Shown piece after piece: positions 1 through 11,531 of a stretch of DNA of 64,000 nucleotides. The position numbers and the translations under genes were made by a program. This stretch comes from Punica granatum. Its lineage: Eukaryota > Streptophyta > Magnoliopsida > Myrtales > Lythraceae. Below the pieces are notes generated by a model that did no database searches, was not told where the DNA came from, and worked only from the letters and a program-made list of their open reading frames with translations. The stretch covers positions 9,176,001 through 9,240,000 of the forward strand of contig NC_045130.1 of the NCBI RefSeq assembly GCF_007655135.1, in the 5' to 3' direction. Position 1 is the first letter of the stretch. The number at the start of each line of letters is the position of its first letter.

Positions 1-324
1 ATTGTAATTTGGACAGTAAATTGAGAATGGGCTTAGTTAAGGTTTGGTTGGACAAATTGTCCTTTTGACTGTGTTACTTGTTTGTCGAGTTGCCTGGTCT
101 TGGAACATAACTATTGTTGATCTCTCATTAGTCAGATAGTGACCATTCACTGAAATCTATGGATTTCTAACATCTTTGTACAGTGGCAATTTGATTCTTT
201 TACTAACCAACTAAACTCATTTCACGAAATCCTAATGTGCCAACTCTTCATTCCCTGATATTTGATTGCCTATGCAGATATCTGGCTTTTAGGAAGTGTA
301 AATGATAGAATTCTGTTGGTGCAG
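1..324 (+). other. Intron of the LPLAT1-like gene (partial)
   Basis: T-rich sequence with no exon in frame with the next one. It ends in the acceptor ttggtgcag before 325. I read it as the 3' part of an intron whose donor lies outside the window. Confidence 0.7.
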
Positions 325-1316
325 ATGTGTACGATCGGCTGGTTCAGACGGGCAAAAGGCCTGGTTTCTTCCAATTGTTGGCGACACAGACAGTTAGCGC
401 CATTTGGCATGTGAGTGATGCATTTGTTTCTGCGGGCAGTGAAGAAACATGTTTCTTATACTTATGTATATGACAACTGCACTCAGCTCAGCTTGTGCTG
501 GACAATAGTTTCATTTTCACTTAAAAAATTGTTTAACGTAATATGTATCTATGTGCTTGCGCTTTAAAATTCCTCAAAAACTCAACAGTTGGATTATTGT
601 GTTGAGGCTTCTTTGAAGTTCATACACGTAGATCTTAATTGCCTGCATGTTTCTTGGTTATCAGTTTGGTGCAATTGCGGGGATATTTTTAAGCATAGAT
701 CAGACACTGTATCTGGGACCAGAAATCCCTCTTTTTTGTTTTTGCTTCAATGATCTTCTCCGACTGCCTTTTCACCTTCCAGTCTCATGATTGCAGGGAT
801 TATATCCTGGGTACATCATATTCTTTGTACAGTCAGCTTTGATGATAGCTGGTTCTCGAGGTAATCTGTCTCTCTTCTTCATTGACATGTATTGTTCTGG
901 TGTGGATTTCTTGTTTTTTCTTTTCTGAAAACTTACATATTATGTTGTGGCTCCCCGAGCAGTCATATACAGATGGCAGCAAGCAGTGCCTCCAAAGATG
1001 GCTCTCATAAAGAATATCCTTGTCTTCTTGAACTTTGCCTATACCCTCTTGGTCTTGAATTACTCTGCTGTCGGTTTCATGGTCAGCTCTCACAGTCTCA
1101 CTCTCCCTTGTCACTCTCAGTTCTTTTTGCTGCTTCTTTTTCTTCTTATTATGCTTCTTTCCATGAGTGGCACAGGTGCTGAGCATGCATGAGACGCTAG
1201 CATCATACGGGAGCGTGTACTATATTGGAACGATTCTTCCCATATCCCTGATCCTCCTTGGCTATGTCATTAAGCCTGCGAAGCCCGCAAGATCCAAGGC
1301 TCGTAAAGATCAGTGA
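325..1316 (+). CDS. LPLAT1: MBOAT lysophospholipid acyltransferase (LPLAT1/LPCAT type), 3' four exons
   Basis: This is the C-terminal part of a membrane-bound O-acyltransferase that re-acylates lysophospholipids (mainly lysophosphatidylcholine) with acyl-CoA at the ER, in the Lands cycle. Exons read 325-410, 797-860, 963-1081 and 1176-1316 (stop TGA), all with GT-AG introns and continuous phase. The first visible exon ends in TQTVSAIWH and the next continues GLYPGY; this WHG histidine is the expected MBOAT catalytic residue. Later exons give the motif SRVIYRWQQA and hydrophobic membrane segments. The tail is basic and lysine-rich (PAKPARSKARKDQ), as in ER-resident family members. The first exon here begins in phase with two bases completing a codon, so the gene continues upstream; 1-324 reads as intron without an exon. 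The match to remembered plant LPLAT1/LPCAT1 C-termini is close. Which paralogue it is cannot be decided from this fragment. Confidence 0.9.
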
Positions 1317-2120
1317 GTTGAGAAATCTAATTTCTTGTCTCCCTCTGTCTCTCTTCTTCTCTTGGACTTGCCTTCGGTTTGATATGTTGTAGTAGGTAGA
1401 AGAGAGCCCTGAAACAGTTCTTTGTTTTGTTTTTAACTTAATGAATTTGTGCCATAAGTTGTTTTCGAGAGTTAATGGAAACTGTTGAGCCTTTTTCCCT
1501 TCACTTGCTATGGCTTTCAAGCTTCGACATTGATCCTCTCTTTGCTTAATGCCTTTTCCTATTTCACCACTTGATGACTCCTATGGCTATGGTTTGAGCT
1601 CCACTGAGTAACTCATGAATGAAATGCACTTGGTGCCCACAGCGGGTTCACTTTGTATGGTTGTATATAACTCCGGTCATTGATCATGTCGACTGTGGTC
1701 ACACAGCTTCACAATAACGATAGAGTGCCCCCATGACACAGCGTTGTGGATTGCACTTCTCTGTGACCTGCATAAGAGCTCGATTTTGAGATTATTGTAC
1801 ACGTGAGTATGCTTGCTGTTGTTTAATGTGGTCTCTGAATTGGCTGTTATTGCTACCTCTGAGCAGCTGATCCTGTTTAGTCCCCACACAGTGTGGGGCG
1901 GGCAGTTAGACTAAGTTGTAGCCTCTTGGATATATGGCGCATAGTGTGCATGATTCTGAAATTCTTATCTGCACGGAAGGGAATGTCTGAGTTAGCAAAA
2001 ACATCCATGCCCTTATCCGAAAAGGCCCTTTTCGCCCTACTTCCTGACATTTATTGCAGGATACCACATCTAGTGGACTTGCTGTGTGTGTTTGTGCAGT
2101 CCAAGCCTCGATGATGACAA
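1317..2120 (+). other. 3' UTR and downstream flank of the LPLAT1-like gene
   Basis: No coding signal. The first few hundred bases after the stop are T-rich and fit a 3' UTR, but I could not fix a poly(A) site. Confidence 0.4.
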
Positions 2121-3360
2121 ATTACTATGACATGCCATGTACATCCTCGACTAGGGCAGCCACAACCATCCTGTTTTGAGGGTCTCAGTGTATCTTAAAA
2201 TTCCGAGATAGAGGACAGCATGGTGGCTCAGCGTTGCTGCTGCCCTAGCCAAAGTCGTCAGAAGTGCTGGAGGCTGCAGGTTCCCATGAGCACCCATATG
2301 TGCTCACCAGGATTTTCGGAGATATGATAATCTCAATTAGGTTGATGATGGTGGTGAATGGAGAGGCATCAGCGTCCCCGATTCGCAACCCAATCCTAGA
2401 TCTAGGGAGGTTTTGGCCCCCGCAGGGTACTGCGACAGACCCAAGGTTGCGGTGGCCTCTGGAAGCTCCAACAATCTTAACCGATCATTTTGTTATTGAG
2501 CAACGACAGTGACCAGCTCTCGTTACAAAAGCAATGTTGCTTCGGGGCAGTGGCAAATGGGAAGCATCTTGGGCTGATATAATCTCACCTCAATTCTGAA
2601 AAATGTGCAAGGAAATTCTTTTTGATGGCATATCATTATCCGTAAATTATAAATAAATTTCTAGTTTATAAGAATGAATCCATTGAATTCGAAGATATTC
2701 AAAGCAATAGAAATGAAGAATTCGTTTTCCAAGCTCGCATCCTGCCAAACGATTAAACGCAGTAAAAGAGTGACAAGTACCACGCAGATCTACAAAACAT
2801 TACTTCTTTTAAAGTATTTTTATTTGGGAAAATTTTCTAAATATCACTCTTTAATGCTTAATTAATTAATTTTATTTATTCTTACAATAACTACAATTCT
2901 TTGGTCAGCATGAAAAAAACTAAAATAAAAACATGTAAGGTGTACGAGGCCTCACATCAATATGCTGGCAAACTGCATGCATGGATATTGATATGTGGAT
3001 GACAATTACCTCGTCTTCTTCGAAAGACACACAGGACAGGATGATGATGACGATAATGCAATAGAATAAAAAGCTCATGGCTGACATGGAGAAAGGCAAG
3101 GTCAAGTCCATCCATAAGAACGAGTCGTGCATCCTCATCAGCAGACATCATTAATTAAATTATCACGCCCTTTCTATTATAAATCTTTAATAGATTCACC
3201 CCGTGCATTCAAATCAGTCGATAGTACATGGCATTAGAAATATATGTTCCCGGTCCTAGAAGAAATATTTAAAGGAGCTATTGTAGAATTTTTATAGTTG
3301 TAAATACGTAATAATGGTGTTAAACTATAATGGCAGGACCAAGATCTATGAATGAAAATG
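2121..3360. other. Intergenic; possible degenerate transposon fragment at about 2210-2515
   Basis: The stretch at about 2210-2515 is richer in GC than its surroundings and carries an open frame without a recognisable domain. It may be an old retroelement or gene fragment. The rest is AT-rich, with nothing I can name. Confidence 0.3.
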
Positions 3361-3460
3361 TTACAATGAAATGATATTGTTCCCAATCTCTAGAAAGATA
3401 TATTTCTTTCTTTAAGAGATGCATGTTAAAATGAATTAAAAGACCTGCGTTGTCAATGAG

Positions 3461-3612
3461 GGTGTAGCGCAGTGACGCACACTTTTACCTGACAATTAAG
3501 ATGTTGTAGGTTCGATATTCAGTGAGACTTATCGTGCTTTTTCATCAGCTTTTGAGAATTCTATTTCACTTGTATCAAATTCATGAGTCTCTCTTGTAAT
3601 TAAAAAAAAAAA
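3461..3612 (+). mobile_element. tRNA-derived SINE, family A
   Basis: The head has a pol III A-box-like motif (tagcgcagtgac) and, about 45 bases on, a B-box-like motif (ggttcgatattc). It ends in the family tail, tctcttgtaattaaaaaaa. The same head-to-tail order recurs at least seven more times in the window. No clear target duplication was found. Confidence 0.65.
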
Positions 3613-3730
3613 GATTTGCATACAGAAAGGATTCGATGAAATGATATTATTCACAATAGATATCTTTCTACTTAAAAAGACGCCGGTTGGAATGAACTAA
3701 CAGCGTTGAACATCTACCCTAGCCGACCTT

Positions 3731-3949
3731 CTAGTTCCACAAATCTGGGGCCATCATCATCTTCAGTTCGACCTCATTTCCAGTTGGTTCGTTCCTGATA
3801 AAGTCAGTAATATTATCTCTTATAACCGAAAAAAAGTCAGTAATATCTCCCACCGAGGGACAATGATAAATGGTATCCGAAACAAAATTCAACATTTGCC
3901 ATGGTAGAAAAGTCATTGGTCGCTCAATTGTGATATAAAGGGCATCCAT
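3731..3949 (-). pseudogene. Copy 1 counterpart of the duplicated small ORF
   Basis: A 72-codon minus-strand frame matching the 4099-4380 frame from its internal MDALYIT start onward. It ends earlier and differently (APDLWN), and an upstream in-frame TGA blocks the longer N-terminus. Function unknown. Confidence 0.25.
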
Positions 3950-4098
3950 TTCTTCGAAGACACACCACCTTGACAGACGACTTGCTCAATGCGAATAATG
4001 CAATTTACATTGCGGGCTTTACGTATTGCAAAATTGAGGTCTAATTAAGCTTAAAAAGACGCCGGTTGGAATGAACTAAACAGCGTTGAACATCGGCC

Positions 4099-4380
4099 CT
4101 AGACGACCTTCCAGTGCTTCAAATCTGGGGCCATCATCATCTTCAGTTCGACCTCATTTCCAGTTGGCTCGTTCCTGATAAAGTCAGTAATATTATCTCT
4201 TATAACCGAAGAAAAGTCAGTAATATCTCCCACCGAGGGACAATGATATATGGTATCTGCAACGAAATTCAACATTTGACATGGTCGAAAAGTCATTGGT
4301 TGCTCAACTGTGATATAAAGAGCATCCATTTCTTGGAAGACACACCACCTTGACAGACGACAAAGCTTAATCTTGCTCAA
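4099..4380 (-). CDS. Hypothetical small ORF in copy 2 of the tandem duplication
   Basis: A 93-codon minus-strand frame, with motifs FRPCQMLNFVADTIYHCP and DFIRNEPTGNEVELK. I recognise no family. It has a balanced amino-acid composition, unlike most chance frames in this AT-rich DNA. The homologous frame in copy 1 keeps nearly the same residues, but the duplication itself would cause that. It may be an exon fragment captured by a transposon. There is no clear splice partner or promoter. Expression is doubtful. Confidence 0.25.
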   Translation of the reverse strand: MSKIKLCRLSRWCVFQEMDALYITVEQPMTFRPCQMLNFVADTIYHCPSVGDITDFSSVIRDNITDFIRNEPTGNEVELKMMMAPDLKHWKVV

Positions 4381-4867
4381 AGCGAATAATGCCTCTACAT
4401 TGCGGGCTTTACGTATTGCAAAATTGAGGTCTAGTTACGATCAGTTCGTTCAAACTAACCGTCAAATCGCACAAAATAATCTTTTCCTGACCGCCCCATT
4501 ATTTAGAAATTTTGCCATATCCGAAAACAGAATTTTAAAATCTGAAAACCTTCTTGTTCTAATTTATTATATTTGAACGAAACTAATTGTTCTTCATAGG
4601 GCTTTTAGGTACTTTTGTATTACTTTAGTGAAAGTTCTAGCATAGCCGTCTTTGTCTTGATTAGCGGCAACATTAACGCTTCTTCTAATAAACAATTTTA
4701 ATCAAATAAATCGAAATTTGAAAGTTTACAGTTGGGCACGGCCATTCTGTGAATTAAATTAATAATTTCAGGTCAATATTGAGGCATGCGGCGGCTCATC
4801 ATGGAAAGAAACCAATATCTTATACACAAAATCAACTAAAACCAACTCAGCAAATGAGAAACAAGTT

Positions 4868-5125
4868 GTAGTTCAGTCACCCGCATAATCCCCTAATATC
4901 CAAAATGTTTCATGTTCGATTCTTGTGAAGGGATCTACTGTGTCATTTTTTAGCTCTTAAGATTTCTATTTTTTTGGGTTATAAAGAAAATCTACGAACC
5001 TAGTATTTAATGAAATATAAATCATAATCCTAATAACTAATTAATAAAGGAGCATTGGTATTTTTATCATGAGAATTGAACATATAATTTTTTGATTGAT
5101 AAACGAGAGCGTGCATCACTATATT
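4868..5125. mobile_element. Two degenerate family A SINEs, tail to tail
   Basis: The left half (about 4868-4984) reads on the plus strand, with a B-box-like tgttcgattcttg and a tail ending gggttataaagaaaa. The right half (about 4978-5125) is the reverse: tail first, then a B-box complement (attgaac) and a head complement (gagagcgtgcatcacta). Together they form an imperfect inverted repeat. Confidence 0.45.
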
Positions 5126-6262
5126 ACATATTTTTTCTTAAATATGATGATTTTTACTTCATTATATTAAACTCATGAGATTACGAGATGTTTGCTTATG
5201 TATAAACGCTAAATTGGGTTCACGCAAGGAAACAGATAATGAGATATGTATGATCAGTATAGTGCCTTTTTTTCTTGGTTGAACAGTGTAGTGCCTTAGT
5301 ATTTCTCGACTTCATTTTTCTTTTTCTTTTTTTCTTTTCTTGTTTTGGTGAACGAATTCCATACTTAATGTTAGAAAAGGGCATGGCATTTTAGAAAGTC
5401 CGACGTTGAATTCCATATTTAATTGTTGAATACTTCTAATTAGGATAATAAGTATACTATCGCGTGATATACATATACCATTAGGGGAAGGGTGGCAATT
5501 CAAAGATCACATGCATGGAGAGGATTTTAAAAGTCGTTCTTGGCTTGTTGGACATTGCCCTTTGATCAACCCAATCTACCTGGAAAACCAGCGATTTGCG
5601 CATTAAAATGGGCAGAAAGCAAGACCCATATGCGTCGTAATTAACTTTAGTAGTATTACGACTTGTCGGTTATACTTAGTCCAATGTGATGCGAAGACGA
5701 GAATTTTGAACTGAACTTGAATACGCCGTGTTGATTGTATACTGGCTCTCTTTGCATCTGTCTTATTCCTCGTATTGACTTCTGATTCACAAATTATATT
5801 GTGACTTCGTATGTCAATATTCATGCACACAAGGTAGAGTGGCAGATGTTTTGCATGTTGCACATGTATAAATATCATACTGTACATGACAAAACAAACA
5901 TATTACGTCTATTACAATGGCCTGCGTAAGCACGAGTCACTATCAGACAACCATGCCTATGTTTTTGCCCCCAATTAAGTAAAATCAATTTTTTTTTTTT
6001 ACATTGCATGGAGGCTCATTGGCTTACAACTTACAAGAAAATAGAAACAGACACTTAATAAACGGGCACGAATTAATCTTATTACGGGAATCAGATATGG
6101 AATCATTACTAGATTAACAGACGAGGAAGTGTATGCCACTATATCGCAACTTCCTTCCAACCTAAAATCCTTATTTGACCTAATGAAAGGGAACTTTGAT
6201 TTTCAAAGTAGTTGACCACTGTATTGAAGATTCATATAATAAAGAATTGGCAAGCAAAAGAG
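5126..6262. other. Intergenic, no feature recognised
   Basis: AT-rich sequence with homopolymer T and TTTC runs near 5310-5340. Open frames here are short and have no recognisable domain. Confidence 0.5.
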
Positions 6263-6415
6263 GATGTGGCGTAGTGATGCACACCATCGTCCGCCGACCT
6301 AGAGGTCACGGGTTCTGTACCGGTGAGATTATCCCTGCTCTTTTATTGGTTATTTATAATTTCTCTTTCATTATATTAGTTCTTAAGCATCCTTTATAAC
6401 CGAAAAAAAGAATAA
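6263..6415 (+). mobile_element. tRNA-derived SINE, family A
   Basis: Head gatgtggcgtagtgatgcac, a B-box-like gggttctgtaccgg, then tail taaccgaaaaaaag. The tail matches the copies at 8791-8927 and 12972-13127. Confidence 0.65.
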
Positions 6416-6887
6416 GCAAGCAACAACACAAAAAAGCCTCTTTGGCTTGGCATTAATCTCTTTGTTGCATCAATATCTCTTTTATTCAAACCTATGGCCA
6501 AAATTATCACGCATATTTGATTAGGTTTAACCGTGGGAACAAGTATAAAGAGAAAGGAGTTCGCTATAGTAACACTCGTGAAATCGTGTTTTAGTTAGGT
6601 TGTATTTTCGTTCATAACGTTTCCTGCACAAATCGATTCCTCCCTCTTACATCCTCTTGTATTCATCGAAAAAAGAAAACATTGCTTGTGTAGTATACAA
6701 TCCATCAACTGTTCTATATGCGCGTGTAGTCACTACAATAATTTCAGGCTTCAGTGACGGATTGCCCTACATTCCGTCACAAAATCCAACGTTGAAATTC
6801 TCATCGATTCACCTCTTGAATCGAATTTAACACATAGCCACGCAATTCGAGCAGTAATTCGTGTAATTTCAGCTACAGCACAAATTA
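6416..6887. other. Downstream flank of the MATE gene
   Basis: No coding signal. It should include the 3' UTR of the minus-strand MATE gene, but I cannot fix the poly(A) site. Confidence 0.4.
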
Positions 6888-8405
6888 TTAAACAAGTAAA
6901 TTGCCGTCCTTTTCTTTCTCTTGTGAGCTCAAAGAATCTTCGATATGATGTTCATCCATGGGACCAACAGCTCCGCCGCCGGTCAGCTGCTTCGCCCTCC
7001 GAGTTTCATGTTCCCAATCAGTCTGGGCCACTACGAACAACATGCTCACCACGCAAGAGGCCTGGGCCGCTAATAACCCAAGCCACAGTCCTATGAAGTC
7101 GAATCCGGCAAAGAATCCAAGCCATAATGCCACAGGCATCCCGACCACATAAAAGCATCCGAAGTTAATGTTCGCTCCCATCTTTGGCCTTGCAGTTCCT
7201 CGAAGGACCCCGCAGCCTGTCGTCTGGGGGCAGTTCCCGAGCTCGCATAGCCCAATTATGGGCAGAACTGCCGAAGTTAGGGCTATTATGTCGGCATCTT
7301 TTGCGAATAGCTCCGCCCATGAATTTCTCACGGATATGGCGAAAGACAAGGCCATGAAACCTAGGATGAAGCTAAAGGAGAGCCCCGTGATTGTGGCAAG
7401 CCTAGCATTATGGGGCCGCCCTGCACCCAACTCGTTCCCGACATGAGTAGACACACCGAAGCTCAAAGAAGATGGGAAGATGTAAATAAGTGCCGTCGTT
7501 TGGATTAGGACTCCCATGGATGCAACTGTGGCTTGGGGATTTGATAACAGCCCGCATAGTAGGATCATGATCTCATACCACCACCACTCCAGGCACACCG
7601 AGATGCAGCTCGGGAGAGCCAGTCTCACAAGCGGTCCCCAGCCCCTGAGGCAGTCGAGGGATACCGGGGCCCACGTGCTCTCATGAACGCGGGAAATTAA
7701 AATGTAAGCCACCAAAAACAAGAGTAGGTTGAAATTTGTACAAACAGCACTAAGGGATACACCCCTAGTGCCGAGGTTGAGCATGTCAACAAGCACATAA
7801 TTAGTAGGAATGTGGAGGAGGACCGCAAATAGAGTGCACCAAGTGAGTGGCATTGTTACTCCCTGCGAACGCAGATAGATACGGCTCGGGTAGAGAAAAG
7901 ATTGCAAAACTAGATCAGGAATGGAGTAGAGAATGTAGGATTGGGCTTCTGCAGCTATGCTATTTTCTTGGCCGCAAAGTAGCAAGATTCTCTCCATGTT
8001 GAGCCAGAGGACTAGTATCGGAATCGAGGTGAGGAGGAGGAGGAGCACAGTGCGCTGGACGGTGAGGCCAAGGAGTTTGGGCCTCCTGGCCCCATAGGCC
8101 TGGCCGCAGATTGGCTCCATGCCCATGGTGAGGCCAGAGAGGATGGAGTAGCCCGTGATGTTGGCGAATCCAATGGCGAGGGAGCCACCGGCCAGAGGTA
8201 GTTCCCCGAGGTGACCCAAGAAGAGCATCGAGATCATGGACCGCGAGTAGAGCAACAGGCCTGTCAACACCATCGGGACTGATAAGTTGGCTATTGCTTT
8301 GGCCTCGGCGATCAAGAGGGAGGCTTGGCTCCATTTTAGGTTGTGCTCGAATCGAGAATTCAGCCCTTTTGGGATCATAGGAGAGAGTATGTCGGGCTCA
8401 TTCAT
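6888..8405 (-). CDS. MATE-family efflux transporter, DTX48-51 clade
   Basis: An intronless gene for a multidrug-and-toxin-extrusion carrier, predicted to export small organic compounds by cation antiport from an internal membrane or the plasma membrane. About twelve hydrophobic segments are visible. Clade motifs include GYSILSGLTMGMEP, CGQAYGARRPK, SVCLEWWWYE, NELGAGRP and ELGNCPQTTGCGVLRG. I chose the ATG at 8405 (505 aa) over the in-frame ATG at 8510 (540 aa) for two reasons. The clade usually has about 500 residues. Also, the TA-rich tract at 8518-8545 is the best TATA candidate and would start transcription near 8490, inside the longer version. The extra 35 residues are basic and serine/threonine-rich. 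Arabidopsis relatives (DTX48-51, including ADP1/DTX51-type genes) affect organ growth, iron and ABA or senescence traits. The exact orthologue and substrate are unknown. Confidence 0.9.
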   Translation of the reverse strand: MNEPDILSPMIPKGLNSRFEHNLKWSQASLLIAEAKAIANLSVPMVLTGLLLYSRSMISMLFLGHLGELPLAGGSLAIGFANITGYSILSGLTMGMEPICGQAYGARRPKLLGLTVQRTVLLLLLTSIPILVLWLNMERILLLCGQENSIAAEAQSYILYSIPDLVLQSFLYPSRIYLRSQGVTMPLTWCTLFAVLLHIPTNYVLVDMLNLGTRGVSLSAVCTNFNLLLFLVAYILISRVHESTWAPVSLDCLRGWGPLVRLALPSCISVCLEWWWYEIMILLCGLLSNPQATVASMGVLIQTTALIYIFPSSLSFGVSTHVGNELGAGRPHNARLATITGLSFSFILGFMALSFAISVRNSWAELFAKDADIIALTSAVLPIIGLCELGNCPQTTGCGVLRGTARPKMGANINFGCFYVVGMPVALWLGFFAGFDFIGLWLGLLAAQASCVVSMLFVVAQTDWEHETRRAKQLTGGGAVGPMDEHHIEDSLSSQEKEKDGNLLV

Positions 8406-8517
8406 TTTCGTGGTTGTTGGAGGACTATTACAAGCTCTACGTAAATTGCTCTTGAAGGGATCAATAAGGAAATTCTGTTTGGAATTAGATTTGAAGAATG
8501 AAGGGTGCATGTATGGC

Positions 8518-8545
<28 letters not shown>
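8518..8545 (-). promoter_or_regulatory. (TA)n tract, probable TATA region of the MATE gene
   Basis: Fourteen TA units without interruption, about 110-140 bp upstream of the preferred ATG. It is a microsatellite and could vary in length between individuals. Confidence 0.4.
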
Positions 8546-8549
<4 letters not shown>

Positions 8550-8790
8550 CATAGAAGGGAAGTTGAATCTCTTCTCTTCTTCGAAAAACTGTTTATTATA
8601 AGGTATGGAGATTTGGACAGGATACGTTTCTTTATTCGGAAGTACTTATTTCCGCGTATTGACCCACATTCAAATCAAATTGTTTTTTCATTGTTGGAGT
8701 AGCACCGCACGGTTAAACGCATGCATGCACATCTTCAAAGCCGCAACGTTAACGATAAGATCATAATTCAGCTTTACTTTTTTCTTTAGC

Positions 8791-8927
8791 AAGTACATGA
8801 ACCATTTTTGTAATTAGGAAATTTCAGGTTCGATATTCTTTAGGGACCATCTGTGCTATTTTATCAGTTATTAGGATTTCTATTTCATTATCTAGACCCA
8901 TGTACCTCTTTATGTAACCGAAAAAAG
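8791..8927 (+). mobile_element. SINE family A, 5' truncated
   Basis: Keeps the B-box-like caggttcgatattc and the tail tgtaaccgaaaaaag. The A-box part of the head is lost or degraded. Confidence 0.55.
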
Positions 8928-9945
8928 AATATGACCGATATTTTCATATATTTTTGGCACTTTATATATATATATATATAGATGGATTTCGGTGATATTA
9001 TGTCATTGTGACAAGTATAATACTACACTTGAAAAATATGATACTTCTTTTAAATGAATCAATATAACCATAAATTCTCAAAAATATTACGCATATGAAT
9101 AGAAGTATTACACATTTCAAGCATAGTACTACGTACACTCATTGTCCTGGTGTCAGCATATAAAAAACCCACTATATATATATATAGAGGTATATATCTA
9201 TGAATATACGTATTAATAAATCTTCCACTATATATATCTATGTATTCCATTGTGGGTGGAAACAAAATAATTAAGATTGGGCGGTTATAAGAGGACACAA
9301 CTTTGATCATATATAGATATATGATTAACCATGACCCGCGAACTATTAGATATTGGGGCAAATGGGCCGGGGCAACTTAAGGCTAGGTCGAGCTAATAAA
9401 CAGTAACTGGATTCAATGGTGTATGGAGTAGCTTGCGCACTGTTGGTTCAATCTGACTGCAAGTAAATAGGCTGCTCCAACTAAATATTTCGTCGTTGAA
9501 TGAAACTGCTGTGAACGCCCTCGTCGGCGGCCATACCGTGAAGTTAGTCAATAATTAATTGAATGAAGTCGATCAAACTCTGAATTTCATAAGAGAAGAA
9601 AGATCGAAGCATAAACTGAAACATTCTGGAGCTACAAAGAAAATACATGGATCGGATTGAAATTGTCTTCGCATTAAGAAAGTGTTTTCAACATGGCTCG
9701 CATTTGGATGATAGGATAAGAGAAAACGCCTGCCCTCTCTGTCCTGGACGGCGGCTTTCGGCGTTACGAGTAATAAAGCCTTCGCAAAACGACTGGTTTC
9801 TCTCCGCCGTCGTGACATGGACGATCACCAAAAACGGGATAAGATATATAACATTATGCATGTTCATCATATGTGGACAAAAACTGTAATTTCAAAGGAG
9901 AACTTTAATAATGATTAAATAGAAAAAAGACACCACCAGCACGGT
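8928..9945. other. Intergenic between the MATE and STP genes
   Basis: Several TA-rich tracts (about 8963-8980 and 9172-9185). Overlapping short frames at about 9573-9889 on both strands carry no recognisable domain. Confidence 0.45.
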
Positions 9946-10258
9946 GGTTTAATAGTTAAGCATCAAGCGTTCCATTTGAACATCACGAGTGAGGTTTACC
10001 TCACTGAAGAGGTAGAACTCGCCGCTGTGTGAGTGTATTATGGGATGGCGATGGCCGGCCTATAATACTTGATCCAGTTAGCATTGGACTTAATTCACTA
10101 GTGTATTGGTGGGGCTGTTGGGCTAAAGTCTCAACGAGCTATGGCGAAAAGAACATTCCGTGACGGTTAGGTTCCCTTAGTTGGGGCAGTCACAATGGGT
10201 TAATAACCCGATCTAACTTTTTTTTATAAAAAAAATAAAAGAAAAAAGACAAAAATGA
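9946..10258 (+). mobile_element. SINE-like element of a third type
   Basis: The head tggtttaatagttaagcatc resembles an A-box-bearing SINE head. A degraded B-box region follows (acgagtgaggtttacc). The body is GC-richer than its flanks and ends ccgatctaac followed by T- and A-rich tracts. Only one copy was seen here, so the call rests on remembered plant SINE structure. Confidence 0.4.
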
Positions 10259-11531
10259 TTAGACATTAACTTGCCACATGCCACGTTTCCTCTCTAGTTC
10301 TAGTTTTGCCTTCTGATTAGTGATAATGATATATGGTCATTCTATATTGTCACGTGTCTCTTATATTTTATTGATTATTAATTAATAAAGATATGCATGG
10401 AATTGAACTCTAAGTCTTGGGGAAGATCCAGATTACAATCACTAACTTAAAGCGAGTATCCTCTTTAAAATTTATAATACAATTCTTTTTCATTGTTAAG
10501 TAATTTAATTATTAGAATTTGCCAGTACAATCATTTCAATGTAGTTGTATTGTACAAGCAATTGCAAACTATGCATATTTTACGTACAACTCAGATTTGC
10601 AAAGGAAAACGTACTAATACTGTAAATTAATAGCCTCCGTGAAAATGGGTTCGGAACAATAATATTGCTCTTTGATAAGATTTCATAAGGTCCTAAATTA
10701 GACTCTTATTAATTGAATTTTATATGCCTCTTTTTTTTCTTTTTTTTTTTTGCCTCCATTTTTTAAGCCAATTGAATACACCTCATTTCTAATTATAAAT
10801 TATATAATTTTTAATAAATTATATGAATTTTCAAAAAGAATTTACTTAAAATTTATTGAATTACTTAATTAAGTCGTACTATTACTTTTAGTAATGAACC
10901 ATAGTATTTAACGAAATTCATGAACTATGGACTAGCTAACAAAGCAAGCAATCCCACTTCCTTCTTTTATTGATAACTAATCTCACTTCCTTCATTGGGC
11001 CTCTGTTCTAACGATTAGTGGTCAACCCAACGTGAGTTGATTTAGATAGTTTGACATCTCTTTGTCTTCAACAAAATATTCAATTCAATTATTATCGCAA
11101 AAAAGTATCAAATATTGTAAATAAAGTGAATCTATGATTGATAGTGTTTTTCCTTAGTAGATTGATTGACTGGTTATGACTCGTTAGATTTTTAAATATC
11201 CTATAGTTATCACCGGAGAAATTTTTTTTTTAAAAAAAGAATACACAAACACCATGGATTGGTTAGTTTCAGTTCAATCAAATATGGGATGGCTGATGAC
11301 TCATTCATGCTAGTGGAGAAAATACACTAAAACTGCTATTATTCACAAAGGAAATTTCAAATAGGTCATTTGAATTGTCCCAACATGAGTTCAAACTCAA
11401 ATGTCTGTGCAATAAACCAAATCAAACAAGAAAAATTCAACTCAAACTTGAGAGTGATAGCGTAAACAGAAAGAAAGGGAAATCACCACTAAGCTAATTC
11501 CTATCCATTTTCCCTAATATAAAGGAGAAAA
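10259..11531. other. Intergenic, no feature recognised
   Basis: Very AT-rich with T and A homopolymers. It should contain the 3' UTR of the STP gene near 11500. No coding frame is supported. Confidence 0.5.

Larger units (their letters stand above)
3671..4437. repeat. Tandem duplication, unit about 379 bp
   Basis: Copy 1 is at about 3671-4049 and copy 2 at about 4050-4437. Both begin cttaaaaagacgccggttgg and end in the motif attgaggtcta. Copy 2 has a short insertion near 4362 and a few point changes, so the copies are very similar but not identical. A weaker partial relative lies at about 3364-3455, on the far side of the SINE at 3461-3612. Confidence 0.85.
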
